A stretch of DNA of 64,000 nt from an uncultured Eubacteriales bacterium (lineage in GTDB: Bacteria > Bacillota > Clostridia > Oscillospirales > Acutalibacteraceae). Of the stretch, positions 1 to 8,875 are shown in pieces. The position numbers and the translations under genes are program-made. Within the stretch, counting starts at the first letter, position 1, and the number at the start of each line of letters is the position of its first letter. Under the pieces are notes generated by a model. That model worked only from the letters and a program-made list of their open reading frames with translations. It had not been told where the DNA came from and ran no database searches. The stretch is from assembly GCA_910584745.1 (NCBI GenBank), contig CAJUDG010000010.1, positions 80,852 through 144,851 on the forward strand. Reading direction: 5' to 3'.

Positions 1-2
1 CC

Positions 3-1307
3 ATCACTCTGAGCATATTGAATCCGCTTATGGAGGCGGGAAGGCTGCCAGGGCAGGGCCCCGGCCAGCTGGAGTATATAGAGCGGGCTGTGCTGGGGGC
101 CGTGGAGCAGAAGCGCGAAACGAGGATGGACCAGATACTCCTGTTTTTGATGAGCGGCTTCGCGGTGCTGGCAGTAGACGGCTGCGACGAGGCGCTGGTA
201 TTCGGCGTCCAGGGCTTTGAGAGCCGTGGCCCCGACGAGCCCCAGAACGAGGTCATGCAGCGGGGGGCCAAGGACGGCTTTAACGAGAGCTACCAGAACA
301 ATATGGCCATGATACGCCGCAGGATGAAGACCACCTCATTAAAGTTTGAAAAGGCCGAAGCGGGCGGCCAGAGCCATACGCCCCTTGCCATATGCTATCT
401 TGAGGGCACAGCCAGCCCGGAGATACTGGGTAAGGTGAAGGAGCGCCTGCAGTCCTACGACCTGAACTCGGCCCTGGGGGCGGGGTATCTTACGAGCTTT
501 TTGGAGCGCGGGGGCGTGTTCAGCGGGGTGGGAATGACCGAACGCCCGGACGTGGTCTGCGGCAAGCTGGAGGAGGGGCGCATAGCCATTCTGGTGGAGG
601 GCACCCCCAGCGCTATAATAGTGCCTTTCCTGTTCGTTGAGAATTTCCAAACCCTGGACGACTATCTTACCCGGCCGTTTTACGGCACATTTATCCGATG
701 GCTAAAGTATGTGGCGTTTTTTCTCAGCACATTTCTGCCGGGGCTCTACGTGGCAATAGCCACACACCACCCGGAGATGCTGCCGGAGGCGTTATTATTG
801 AAGATATCCGAGTCCGAATCACAGACCCCATTTCCGGTCATGGCGGAGACGCTGATATTATATTTTCTATATGAGGTCCTTCGTGAAGCCGGATTGCGCG
901 CTCCCAAGTCCCTTTCGGCTACCGTCAGTATTGTGGGCGGCTTGGTGATAGGGGACACGGCAGTGTCGGCGGGGCTTGTAAGCGCTCCGTCCCTTATGGT
1001 GGTGGCCCTGACGGCCATAGCAGGATACGCTGTGCCCAGGCTGTACGAGCCCCTGGCACTGTTGAGACTGGCGTTCTTGCTGGCGGGAAACTTCCTGGGG
1101 GTATGGGGGGTTATGATAGGGCTGGTGCTGCTGTTGATGGACCTGTGCGGCACGGACAGCTTCGGAGTGCCCCTGCTGTCGCCGGTGGCGCCCTATAACG
1201 GACGGCTGGCCTTTAGGGATGTTTTCGTCCGGGCGGGATGGCGGCGGCTGGCAAGGGGCGGCGCCAATGTGCAGAATATGCCCGGCAGCAGAGAGATAGG
1301 CGAATAG
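3..1307 (+). CDS. gerA: Spore germination protein GerA family (5' partial)
   Basis: This is the A subunit of a nutrient germinant receptor, which sits in the inner spore membrane and helps trigger germination. The frame is open from base 3, so the gene starts upstream and roughly the first 60-70 residues are missing. The TTG at 18 is probably an internal Leu. The visible part has the soluble N-terminal region with the family stretch GFNESYQNNMAMIRRRMK, then several hydrophobic segments (about residues 235-390), as in the GerA membrane domain. It ends 10 bases before gerB, and gerC follows, giving the usual A-B-C order. The germinant cannot be told from sequence. Family assignment is firm; the locus name (GerA, GerK and so on) is not resolved. 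Confidence 0.93.
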   Translation: MTLSILNPLMEAGRLPGQGPGQLEYIERAVLGAVEQKRETRMDQILLFLMSGFAVLAVDGCDEALVFGVQGFESRGPDEPQNEVMQRGAKDGFNESYQNNMAMIRRRMKTTSLKFEKAEAGGQSHTPLAICYLEGTASPEILGKVKERLQSYDLNSALGAGYLTSFLERGGVFSGVGMTERPDVVCGKLEEGRIAILVEGTPSAIIVPFLFVENFQTLDDYLTRPFYGTFIRWLKYVAFFLSTFLPGLYVAIATHHPEMLPEALLLKISESESQTPFPVMAETLILYFLYEVLREAGLRAPKSLSATVSIVGGLVIGDTAVSAGLVSAPSLMVVALTAIAGYAVPRLYEPLALLRLAFLLAGNFLGVWGVMIGLVLLLMDLCGTDSFGVPLLSPVAPYNGRLAFRDVFVRAGWRRLARGGANVQNMPGSREIGE

Positions 1308-1317
1308 GGGGGATAAA

Positions 1318-2388
1318 ATGACTCGGGCAAGGATAAGCTCAGCCCAGTTCTTTGTGGCGATGTTCGTGTCCCATATTCTGGTGACAATAGCTCTGAACGC
1401 CCAGTATACCGGCGGCGAGAGCATTTTGGACAATATCGTGTCCTGCCTTGCGGCTATGGCGGCAGCGGCGCTTATAGCTCTGCCCATCTGGCTGTGCCAA
1501 AGGCGCGGCAGCGTGCCGGAGCTGGCGGTGGAGTCTTTGGGAGCTGTGGGGTATATTGTCCCCATAGCCTACTGGCTGTACTTCCTGCTGGCTGGGAGCT
1601 CATCCCTTACGCTGTTCCAGATATTTCTGATGGATACGGTGAACCCAGGCTTCTCCGCGTCGCTGGTGACGGCGGCAATCGTTGGCGTGTCGCTATACGG
1701 CGCGCTGCGGGGCATTGAGACCGTGGCCCGCTGCGCTACCTGTGTGTTTGTGGTGATGCTGTTGGGCTGTGGGCTGGTGTTCGGCATTGTGGCGGTGCGC
1801 TTTGACACGAAGAATCTTGAGCCGCTGTTCCAGCACGGACTCGCCCAAACCGGGCAGGGAATGACACTTTTCCTGGCGAGGACCTCATTATTTGCGGATA
1901 TGGCCGTATTGCTGCCTCAGGTAAATGGACGCAAGGGGAGGGGCTTTACAGGCTGGCTTATAGGCGTGGGAGCGTTTGTGTCCCTTACCATCCTGCTTAT
2001 CGCCGGGTGCCTGGGCAGGTACGCCTATACCCAGAACTTCCCGGTATACGTGCTGGCCTCTCTGACAGAGGTACGCTCTCTCCAGCGCTTGGACGCGGTA
2101 TTCACTGGGGTGTGGATGATGGGGCTTATAATAAAGCTGGCGATAGATCTGTACGCCTGCCGGGTGTGCTTTTACTCCATCACCGGCGGCAGGGAGAAAA
2201 AATGGCCGGTATGGGGGACAGCCGTGCTGCTGCTGGCGCTGACCATGCTGGCTGTGGGAAATTCCCCGCTGCAAAAGCTTCTGCTGGACCCGTGGAAGCT
2301 CTGTCTGTGCACGGTAATAATCGGCGGAGTGCTGCCGATGCTGGTATGGCTGGCGGCGGCAGTGAGGGGAAGGAGGGCTGAAAAGTGA
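1318..2388 (+). CDS. gerB: Spore germination permease, GerB/GerKB family
   Basis: This 356-residue polytopic protein is the B subunit of the germinant receptor, related to the APC amino-acid permease superfamily and thought to bind the germinant. About ten hydrophobic segments fill the length, and the N-terminal start (ISSAQFFVAMFVSHILV) is typical of the family. The ATG at 1318 follows a GGGGGATAAA stretch. The 3' end overlaps gerC by 4 bases (GTGA), so the two are probably translationally coupled. Length matches the family. Nothing looks broken. Confidence 0.93.
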   Translation: MTRARISSAQFFVAMFVSHILVTIALNAQYTGGESILDNIVSCLAAMAAAALIALPIWLCQRRGSVPELAVESLGAVGYIVPIAYWLYFLLAGSSSLTLFQIFLMDTVNPGFSASLVTAAIVGVSLYGALRGIETVARCATCVFVVMLLGCGLVFGIVAVRFDTKNLEPLFQHGLAQTGQGMTLFLARTSLFADMAVLLPQVNGRKGRGFTGWLIGVGAFVSLTILLIAGCLGRYAYTQNFPVYVLASLTEVRSLQRLDAVFTGVWMMGLIIKLAIDLYACRVCFYSITGGREKKWPVWGTAVLLLALTMLAVGNSPLQKLLLDPWKLCLCTVIIGGVLPMLVWLAAAVRGRRAEK

Positions 2389-3476
2389 AGAAGCTTAGCG
2401 TGCTCTTCCTGGCTTTGGTGCTGTGTGTCAGCATATCGGGCTGCGGCTATCCGGAGCTCTATGAGCGGGTGCTCATACACGGCATCGGCGTGGACTGGAC
2501 CGGCGAGGGCTATAAGGTGACGGTGCGCTCCTCGGCCTCCGCCGAGGACGAGGGGGAGGAGCTTTTTACCTGCGAGGGGGAAACCGTGCTCCAAGCGCTT
2601 TCAAATCTGTCCCTTACCACCGGCCGCGAGCCTTTCTACTCCCATAACTACCTGGTGGTGTTCGGCATGGACTGCGCCGTAAACGGGCTGGACGACTGTC
2701 TGGACTTTTTTGTGCGGTACTATAACACAAGGCCGGCCGTAAAGATGTACCTTTCCGCCACCACCGCAGAGGAAGTTATGTCAACTGAAAAGGATGGCAA
2801 GCTGATGAAGATGTCCCAGCTTCAGGCCCTGGGACAGGGCGGGAGATATAACGGCCAGGCCGCCGAGGTGGAGATACTGGACTTTGTGAACGCCGTGAAG
2901 GGGGAGGGCACATCCCCGGTGCTGCCGGTGCTCCGGGCCACCGACGATGGGGTGGAGGTGTTCGCCACGGGATATTTCAGCGGCTGCAAATTGGCGGGCT
3001 TGATGGACCTGAAAGCGACCCGGGGCTGGCTTGCGTCCATGGGAGAGCTGAAAACAGGGGAGCTGACCGTTGAGGGTCCCGAGGGCGGCACGGCGACTTT
3101 GAGCCTGCGCAAGGTCTCCGGGAAGATAGAGCAGGATATAAGTGATGGGCCAGCCTTTCGGGTAATCCTTGAGGTGGACGCGGACATAAGCTCCGCGGAC
3201 CGCATGGATATGGACCGGGGAGACGCCTACTCGCAGATCGAAGATGCCGCCCGGCAGCTGTTGGAGGACGAGGTGAAAAGCGCCATAGACCGGGCCGTAA
3301 CAGACGGCGGCTGCGATATCTTCGGCTTTGGCAGGCTTCTGTACCGGGAGGAGCCGGAGTTCTGGCGGGAAAATAAAGAGCGCTGGCCGGACCTGATGGC
3401 GGAGTGCCAGTATCAGGTGTCGGCCAGCGTGAAGGTGCGCCGCCTTGAGCAGGAGAACCAGAATGGGATAGACTAG
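2385..3476 (+). CDS. gerC: Spore germination lipoprotein, Ger(x)C family
   Basis: This is the C subunit of the germinant receptor, a lipoprotein on the outer face of the inner spore membrane. It has a short signal peptide with a lipobox (SISGC, Cys20) and a body of about 340 residues ending in the Ger(x)C C-terminal domain. The GTG start at 2385 lies inside the stop of gerB. The stop codon shares a palindromic CTAG with the stop of asnB on the other strand, so no spacer or terminator separates the convergent genes. Confidence 0.93.
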   Translation: MKKLSVLFLALVLCVSISGCGYPELYERVLIHGIGVDWTGEGYKVTVRSSASAEDEGEELFTCEGETVLQALSNLSLTTGREPFYSHNYLVVFGMDCAVNGLDDCLDFFVRYYNTRPAVKMYLSATTAEEVMSTEKDGKLMKMSQLQALGQGGRYNGQAAEVEILDFVNAVKGEGTSPVLPVLRATDDGVEVFATGYFSGCKLAGLMDLKATRGWLASMGELKTGELTVEGPEGGTATLSLRKVSGKIEQDISDGPAFRVILEVDADISSADRMDMDRGDAYSQIEDAARQLLEDEVKSAIDRAVTDGGCDIFGFGRLLYREEPEFWRENKERWPDLMAECQYQVSASVKVRRLEQENQNGID

Positions 3477-5326
3477 ATGTCGATATAGATGTTATAGTGC
3501 AGGAGCCAGTAGTTTATCTGGATGAGGTAGGCCAGCATCTGGGGCCCGGCCATGAGCTGGCCGAACCAGGGCTTGCCATAGTCGAAGCTCTGGTCCAGAA
3601 GGGACTGGGCCGCCTCCTCCGACAGGATCTTGTGGATGGGCTGCAGGCTGTCCCGCAGAATATGATTGAGCCGCTGCTTCATTATCTGCTCATAGCCGGG
3701 GTTATGGGTCTTGGGGTAGGGGCTCTTTTTGCGCTGCAAGATCTCGTCGGGCAAAAGGCCCTTGGCCGCGTCCCGCAGCAGGCCCTTGGGCACGCCGTCC
3801 GGGCACTTGAAATCCCAGGGCACGTTGAACACGTACTGGGCTATTCGGTGGTCGCAGTATGGGACCCGGACTTCTAAGCCGCTGTACATGCTGCACCGGT
3901 CCTTGCGGTCCAGAAGGGTTGACATAAACCACCTGATGTTGAGATAGGATATCTGTCTCATGCGCTGCTGCTCCGGGGTCTCGCCTTCAAGCACTGGCAC
4001 AGAAGCCAAGGTTTCAGCAAGTCTTGTATTGACATAACCCTCCATGCCAAGCTGTTCCCTTATCTCAGGCTTTAGGAGCGACTGACGAGTGTCAAGGTTG
4101 TTGCTCCATGGGAAATGGGTGCCGTCGAACATTTCCCGGCGGTGGAACCAGGGATAGCCGCCGAATATCTCGTCGGCGCACTCGCCGCATAGGGCCACAA
4201 CGTGATTTTTCTTCACCTGACGGCAGAAGTGTAGCAGCGAGCCGTCTATATCGGACATCCCGGGCAGGTCTTTGGCGATCACCCCCTCGAAAAGGGAATC
4301 GGCAAGCTGGTCGTTGTCGCATAGCAGGGTGGTGTGCTCGGTGTCAAGGATATCGCTTACCCGCTGGGCCCACGCCTGATCCCGGTCGGGCTGGAAGGAG
4401 GAAGGGGTAAAGTATTCCTCGTTCCCCTCGAATTCAAATGAGTAGGTGGAAAGGTTTTTACCTTGCTCCTTTAAGAGTTTCGCGGCTATCGCCGTAACCA
4501 CGCTGGAGTCAAGGCCCCCGGACAGGAATGTGCAAAGCGGCACGTCCGCTATCATCTGGCGCTTTACAGTGTCTATGAGCAGCTCCCGCACAGTGCGCAC
4601 CGTGTCCTCATAGCTCTCCGTATGGGGAGCGGCGGTCAGGTCGTAGTATTTATGGTCCCTAAAGCCCTCCCGGTCGTATATGGCGAAGTGCCCGGGCTTC
4701 AGCTCGTTTATCCCCTTGAACACGCCGTGCCCGGGCGTGCGGGCTGGGCCCAGACCGAATACCTCGCAGAGGCCCTCCCGGCCTATAACCGGGTTTACGC
4801 CCGGGAACTCGAACAGCCCTTTTATCTCCGACGCGAAGGCCAGACGCTGGTTTTTGAAGGTGTAGAACAGCGGCTTCACCCCGAAGCGGTCCCGGCAGAG
4901 GAATGTGCGCTCTCTTATGCCGTCGTCTACGGCAAAGGCAAATATGCCGTTGAGCTTTTCCGGGCACTCCTCGCCGTAGCAGAGATAAGCGTTTAGGACC
5001 ACTTCCGTGTCACAGTCGGTGTAGAAGGTATAGCCCCGGCTCTCCAGGTCAGCCCGCAGCTCGGCGGCGTTATATATCTCGCCGTTATAGGCTATGGTAC
5101 ATTCCTTGCCCTCGCGCATGGCGGTCATGGGCTGCTGGCCATTCTGGGGGTCAATGACCGACAGGCGCATATGCGAGAGGGCGCAGTGGGCGGACACATG
5201 CGCGCCCTGGTCGTCGGGTCCACGGTGGGAGAGACGGCGGGCCATGCGCCGGGCAAGGGCCATCCAAAGGTATTTTTCATCCAGCAGGCTGTCGTCATAG
5301 TCGGAAAATCCTGCAAATCCGCACAT
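3473..5326 (-). CDS. asnB: Asparagine synthase, glutamine-hydrolysing
   Basis: The enzyme makes asparagine from aspartate, glutamine and ATP in the cytosol. I place the start at 5326 because processing of class II glutamine amidotransferases exposes Cys2 as the nucleophile and the protein here begins MCGFAGF. A GGAAAGGG site lies just upstream, and the longer open frame to 5488 has no family match. The N-terminal glutaminase domain carries RLSHRGPDDQG and AYNGEIYN. The C-terminal synthetase domain carries the pyrophosphate loop SGGLDSS. Its 617 residues fit the AsnB family. It is a single gene facing gerC. Confidence 0.95.
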   Translation of the reverse strand: MCGFAGFSDYDDSLLDEKYLWMALARRMARRLSHRGPDDQGAHVSAHCALSHMRLSVIDPQNGQQPMTAMREGKECTIAYNGEIYNAAELRADLESRGYTFYTDCDTEVVLNAYLCYGEECPEKLNGIFAFAVDDGIRERTFLCRDRFGVKPLFYTFKNQRLAFASEIKGLFEFPGVNPVIGREGLCEVFGLGPARTPGHGVFKGINELKPGHFAIYDREGFRDHKYYDLTAAPHTESYEDTVRTVRELLIDTVKRQMIADVPLCTFLSGGLDSSVVTAIAAKLLKEQGKNLSTYSFEFEGNEEYFTPSSFQPDRDQAWAQRVSDILDTEHTTLLCDNDQLADSLFEGVIAKDLPGMSDIDGSLLHFCRQVKKNHVVALCGECADEIFGGYPWFHRREMFDGTHFPWSNNLDTRQSLLKPEIREQLGMEGYVNTRLAETLASVPVLEGETPEQQRMRQISYLNIRWFMSTLLDRKDRCSMYSGLEVRVPYCDHRIAQYVFNVPWDFKCPDGVPKGLLRDAAKGLLPDEILQRKKSPYPKTHNPGYEQIMKQRLNHILRDSLQPIHKILSEEAAQSLLDQSFDYGKPWFGQLMAGPQMLAYLIQINYWLLHYNIYIDI

Positions 5327-5400
5327 AAAACCAAACCCTTTCCAGTAAGTATAATATTTTGGCACTCCTATTATATGCAGTACGGTGTGAGGATTTCCTC

Positions 5401-5437
5401 GTAAAAAGACGAAAAGCAGCGGCTGTCTGCCGCTGCT
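5401..5437 (-). terminator. Intrinsic terminator after the DUF1836 gene
   Basis: A 9-bp GC-rich stem (5415-5423 with 5429-5437) has a 5-base loop. On the minus strand it is followed by TTTTCGTCTTTTT. It sits 20 bases past the stop of the DUF1836 gene and upstream of asnB, so asnB probably has its own promoter. Confidence 0.85.
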
Positions 5438-5456
5438 CCGATATGAGCCGTCTGGC

Positions 5457-5981
5457 TCAGTTATTGCCGCCGTTCCCTGCCAGTTCACAGAGTATCCTCT
5501 CGGCTGCCGCCCGTTTGGCGTTGGATTCCGCCGCCAGCCGCAGAGCCTCCCGCCGCAGGTCCGCGCCGCTTTGGCAGCTCTCCTCCAACTCCCGGCAGGT
5601 CTCCCGCACGGCGCCGGTATGGGCGGCTAGAAAGGCGCCGTATAGCTCCGGGTCCATGGGCTTTCCCTGCAGCAGGGTGCCGATATCCTGTATCGCAAGC
5701 ACCTGCTTGAGCATGCAGATGACCGTCAGGGCGGCCAGATGCTCCCGGCTGTACTTTTTCTTCTCCGGGTGGGGGAGCACGCTCTTTTTTACATAGTTGT
5801 TTATCATGGAGTTGGTGAGCAGCACGTCCTCCTCATCCCGCTCGAAAAATTGCAGGCTGTCCCTAAGGTATTGAAGCACCTGGTCTACATATAGGGGGAT
5901 GGCGGGCAGCTGTTCCCACTCCGGGCAGGAGAGCTCGCAGCCCTCTTTTGCCCATTCCAATATCTTCTCGTCAGCGTTCAT
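5457..5981 (-). CDS. DUF1836 domain protein
   Basis: This 174-residue cytosolic protein matches the DUF1836 family of Firmicutes. The middle reads LTNSMINNYVKKSVLPHPEKK followed by YSREHLAALTVICMLKQVL, a MerR-like helical layout that suggests, but does not prove, a regulatory role. Residues 110-170 are helical and rich in Ala, Glu and Arg. It lies 13 bases from the HAD phosphatase genes, so the three probably share a transcript, ended by the terminator at 5401-5437. No ligand or target can be named. Confidence 0.82.
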   Translation of the reverse strand: MNADEKILEWAKEGCELSCPEWEQLPAIPLYVDQVLQYLRDSLQFFERDEEDVLLTNSMINNYVKKSVLPHPEKKKYSREHLAALTVICMLKQVLAIQDIGTLLQGKPMDPELYGAFLAAHTGAVRETCRELEESCQSGADLRREALRLAAESNAKRAAAERILCELAGNGGNN

Positions 5982-5994
5982 TTTGGTTCCTCCT

Positions 5995-6768
5995 TTACAG
6001 CAGCTCTAAAAGGCCGGAGATCTTGTTGATACGCGGGAAACCGCGGTCAGCGCGGCTCTCTGAAATGACAGCTTCACCGGCGGTCTGTAGGCTGTCGATG
6101 CCGAAGGCCCTGTCAAGCTCCGGGGACCAGGGTTCGGCGCTTATCAGCACGGGGGCAATGCCCAGAGCGGCGGCTCCGGCCAGGTTTTTGGGGTTATCGT
6201 CCACAAACAGGGTGTTTTCGGCGGGCAGGCCCATTTTGTCCAGCGCGTCCCTATACATCCTCACGTCCGGCTTAAGTGCCGCCAACTCATAGCTGTACGT
6301 GAAACAGTAGAAGTATTTTAGTATGCCAAGCTGTTCCAGCACCGGCACTATAGAAGGCCAAGTGTCGGAGATGATGCCCAGCCGGTATCTGTCGGATAGC
6401 GCTTTCAGGGTCTCGGCGGTGTCCTCAAAAAGGCGGTTATTACCGGCCTTATTATAGACCTTATCCCCAGCGACAGTCCGCAGGTCTTCCGGGCTCAGCC
6501 CCAGGCCGAGCTCCTCTGACAGCGCGGTGTAGTAGCTTAAAAAGACGGCGTATTCGTTATCGACTGTCAGTATCGGACGGCTGAACCCCGGGTGCTGCGC
6601 GGCCCTCTTTCTGGCGGCGGCAGCGGTCTTTGGTGAGGCGGAGTGGAGCTTATCAATGGGGAAAAATTTTTTGGCCAGCTCTGAAAACATGAAGCTGCCC
6701 GACGGCGGGTACAGCAGCGTCCCGCCCAGGTCCAGGAAGATGCCTTTGACATTTTGTGGTTTTTCCAT
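5995..6768 (-). CDS. HAD family hydrolase, copy 1 of a tandem pair
   Basis: This is a 257-residue haloacid-dehalogenase-type phosphatase. Motif I is FLDLGGTLLYPP: the nucleophile Asp is present but the usual Asp two places later is Gly, as in DxGG/DxGN members of HAD-IA. Motif II lies in GIISDTWPS, the Lys of motif III in LKPDVRMY, and motif IV is FVDDNPKN. The start at 6768 (MEKPQN) is chosen because GGGGTG lies six bases before it. The upstream neighbour is a clear paralogue 16 bases away. The substrate is unknown. Confidence 0.88.
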   Translation of the reverse strand: MEKPQNVKGIFLDLGGTLLYPPSGSFMFSELAKKFFPIDKLHSASPKTAAAARKRAAQHPGFSRPILTVDNEYAVFLSYYTALSEELGLGLSPEDLRTVAGDKVYNKAGNNRLFEDTAETLKALSDRYRLGIISDTWPSIVPVLEQLGILKYFYCFTYSYELAALKPDVRMYRDALDKMGLPAENTLFVDDNPKNLAGAAALGIAPVLISAEPWSPELDRAFGIDSLQTAGEAVISESRADRGFPRINKISGLLELL

Positions 6769-6784
6769 AGCAAGCACCCCATTT

Positions 6785-7489
6785 TTACATATCAAGCAGC
6801 TCTAAAAGGCCGGAGATCTTTTCTATATCCAGTATGCCCTCCACAGGCTCTATGCCCGGCATGGCCCGGATAAGCACAGGGTTTATCCCCGCCACTTTGG
6901 CCCCCTCGAGATTACGGGCGCTGTCGTCGATAAAGACGGTGCTTTCAGGGGGCAGGCCCATCTTTGAGAGCGCGTCCTCATACATGCGCCGGTCCGGCTT
7001 GAAGGTGCCCAGCTCAAAGCTGAAGGTTATGCAGTCGAAGTATTTGAGTATGTCCAGGTATTCCAGCAGCGGTACGATGGACGGCCAGGTGTCGGAGATT
7101 ATGCCCAGCTTGTATTTGCCGTGGACGGCTTGCAGAGTTTCAATGCTGGCATCGAATAGCCGGTAATTGTCCGCTTTATTGTAGACCTTATCTTCTGTAG
7201 CCTTACGCAGGTCCTCGTCCGTAAGCCCCAGCTCCGGCATGGCCGCCGATACTGTGCGGTAATATTCATAGAACTGCGCGTACTCCTCGTCTATGCTTTG
7301 CAACAGGTGGTTCTCGTCAAGCTTTCTGCTTGCCTCTGACATGACGGACTTGATCTGAGGCTCGCTCAGCCTGTCCTTTGGGAAATATCTGTAGGCAAGC
7401 TCAGAGAACATCCAGCTGCCCGAGGGCGGGTAAATAAGGGTGCCGCCCAGGTCGAAGAATATGCCCCTGATATTTTTAAGCTTTTCCAT
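6785..7489 (-). CDS. HAD family hydrolase, copy 2 of a tandem pair
   Basis: This 234-residue HAD phosphatase is closely related to its downstream neighbour. It shares motif I with the DLGGT variant (FFDLGGTLIYPP), GIISDTWPSIVP, FKPDRRMY, FIDDSARN and the C-terminal KISGLLELL. The start at 7489 (MEKLKN) has AAGGAG with good spacing; the longer frame into the divergent promoter region is not coding. The pair looks like a local duplication that has diverged. It is transcribed away from the XRE-regulated unit at 7641. Confidence 0.88.
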   Translation of the reverse strand: MEKLKNIRGIFFDLGGTLIYPPSGSWMFSELAYRYFPKDRLSEPQIKSVMSEASRKLDENHLLQSIDEEYAQFYEYYRTVSAAMPELGLTDEDLRKATEDKVYNKADNYRLFDASIETLQAVHGKYKLGIISDTWPSIVPLLEYLDILKYFDCITFSFELGTFKPDRRMYEDALSKMGLPPESTVFIDDSARNLEGAKVAGINPVLIRAMPGIEPVEGILDIEKISGLLELLDM

Positions 7490-7565
7490 ATAGTCAGCTC
7501 CTTTGCCTTTTCCAGTATTGTAAACCATATCATGGGTTTTGTCAAATGTTTCCCGCAAAAAAGTC

Positions 7566-7617
7566 TTGACAAGTAAACTTTGCAGCAGTATAATAAGTGC
7601 ATACCAAGTAAACTTGG
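7566..7617 (+). promoter_or_regulatory. Sigma-A promoter with two copies of a palindromic operator
   Basis: A near-consensus promoter has TTGACA at 7566-7571, a 17-base spacer and TATAAT at 7589-7594. The palindrome CCAAGTAAACTTGG lies just downstream of the predicted start (7604-7617). A 12/14 match, ACAAGTAAACTTTG, begins inside the -35 box (7569-7582). The copies are 35 bases apart. The likely binder is the small XRE protein encoded at 7989, which would make this a self-regulated unit. Confidence 0.8.
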
Positions 7618-7640
7618 CAATAAGATGTGGAGGCACAAAT

Positions 7641-7976
7641 ATGAATAGGGAAGAAATACTGGAAAAGAGCAGGAAGGAGAACAAGAACCAGGACGTTTAC
7701 GAGCAGGAGGTCTTAAAGCAGTCGCAAGCCTGGTCGGCCTTTGTGATGGTCATCCTCGCGTTAGTATTTTGGCTGGTGCAAATATATTCAGGCGGCGGCA
7801 TAAACTATGGTTTCTGGGCGCTGGTCTTCGCCTCCAATATGACCACATTCTGGGTGAAGTATATCAAGCTCCGCCACAGGCACGAGCTGGTTTTTGCGAT
7901 TATGTATACTGCGGCGGTGCTCTTGATGTCTGTGTGCCATATCTACAAGCTGGTTACGGCCCCCGCGGCTGCGTAA
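7641..7976 (+). CDS. Small membrane protein (DUF6442-like)
   Basis: This 111-residue protein has a charged N-terminal segment (MNREEILEKSRKENKNQDVYE) and about three hydrophobic segments (near residues 33-52, 56-72 and 83-103). It resembles small Firmicutes membrane proteins encoded beside short XRE regulators. The start at 7641 follows TGGAGG with 9-base spacing. The regulator gene begins 12 bases after it, under the operator-containing promoter. Function is unknown. Confidence 0.8.
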   Translation: MNREEILEKSRKENKNQDVYEQEVLKQSQAWSAFVMVILALVFWLVQIYSGGGINYGFWALVFASNMTTFWVKYIKLRHRHELVFAIMYTAAVLLMSVCHIYKLVTAPAAA

Positions 7977-7988
7977 GGCGGTGATAGT

Positions 7989-8195
7989 TTGGATGATAAG
8001 CTTGTACTGAAGAACCGCCTAAAAGATGCTCGGGCCGAGCAGGGACTCTCCCAGAGCCAGCTTGCGGAGATGGTGGGCGTGTCCAGAAACACCATCAGCT
8101 CCATCGAGACCGGGCAGTTCAGCCCCACGGCGAAGCTTGCGCTGATACTTTGCATTGCCCTTGACAAGAAATTTGAGGAGCTTTTCTACTTTTGA
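7989..8195 (+). CDS. Small XRE-family HTH regulator
   Basis: This 68-residue protein is almost entirely one helix-turn-helix domain (LSQSQLAEMVGVSRNTISSIE). The start is TTG, supported by AAGGCGGTGAT immediately upstream, which is very close to the ideal anti-16S sequence. Such short Cro/CI-like proteins commonly repress their own operon. The paired palindromes at 7569-7617 are the obvious candidate sites. The partner gene upstream encodes a membrane protein. Confidence 0.92.
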   Translation: MDDKLVLKNRLKDARAEQGLSQSQLAEMVGVSRNTISSIETGQFSPTAKLALILCIALDKKFEELFYF

Positions 8196-8290
8196 GCGGG
8201 AAAAACACCAATGTTAATGTCCGTTGCTTGCGGCAACGGGCGGCTACGGCTACAATATGGTCAAATCCCACGGAAAAGAGGTATATAAAA

Positions 8291-8809
8291 ATGCTGAACG
8301 AAAACATCAAGGCCATGCGAAGATCCAAGGGGCTCTCTCAGGAGGAGCTGGCTGTCAAGCTGAACGTGGTGCGCCAGACCGTATCTAAATGGGAGCGGGG
8401 GCTGTCGGTCCCGGACTCGGATATGCTTATCGCCCTGTCAGAGGCCCTGGAGGCGCCGGTGAGCACCCTGCTGGGGGAGACTGTCACCGCCTCGGAGCCC
8501 GACGACCTAAAGGCCATCATAGAGAAGCTCGAGGTCATAAACCTACAGCTCTCAAGGAGGAAATCGGCGCGAAGGCAGGCGCTGCTCTGGATGCTTATCG
8601 CCATATGCGCGGCAGCGCTTTTGTGCCTTGGGGTGCTGGTGTCCCTGGGCAGCGCGTACCAGGGCTGGGACTGGAGCGACCCGGAGACTGCTGTTTTTGG
8701 CACAGCCTTCCACGTATTTGAGTGGGTGTCCGTAAGATTGGCGCCCATTATGTTTATCGGGTCGGCCATAGGGATCGTCATAGTTCTCGTGAAGAAAAAA
8801 GGTCAATAG
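8291..8809 (+). CDS. XRE-family regulator with C-terminal membrane segments
   Basis: This 172-residue protein has an N-terminal HTH domain (residues about 5-60; LSQEELAVKLNVVRQTVSKWE), a short linker, then two hydrophobic segments (about 98-120 and 145-165) ending in VKKKGQ. Membrane-tethered XRE proteins of this layout are common in Clostridia, often with a sensing role. The start at 8291 is preceded by AAAAGAGG. A weak promoter (TTGCGG, 17 bases, TACAAT) lies upstream at 8228-8256. A terminator follows at 8821. Confidence 0.88.
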   Translation: MLNENIKAMRRSKGLSQEELAVKLNVVRQTVSKWERGLSVPDSDMLIALSEALEAPVSTLLGETVTASEPDDLKAIIEKLEVINLQLSRRKSARRQALLWMLIAICAAALLCLGVLVSLGSAYQGWDWSDPETAVFGTAFHVFEWVSVRLAPIMFIGSAIGIVIVLVKKKGQ

Positions 8810-8820
8810 AGCAAGCGCGA

Positions 8821-8864
8821 AAAGGGGCGGGTACAGTATGCGGAACCGCCTCTTTGATTTTTGC
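8821..8864 (+). terminator. Intrinsic terminator after the XRE gene
   Basis: AAAGGGGCGG (8821-8830) pairs with CCGCCTCTTT (8848-8857), with one G-U pair, and is followed by GATTTTT. The 17-base loop is long, so strength is uncertain. Confidence 0.65.
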
Positions 8865-8875
8865 GAGCAAAATGG

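Noticed and set aside
5327..5488. N-terminal extension of asnB
   Set aside because: It would block the Cys2 nucleophile, matches no family sequence and overlaps the DUF1836 gene.
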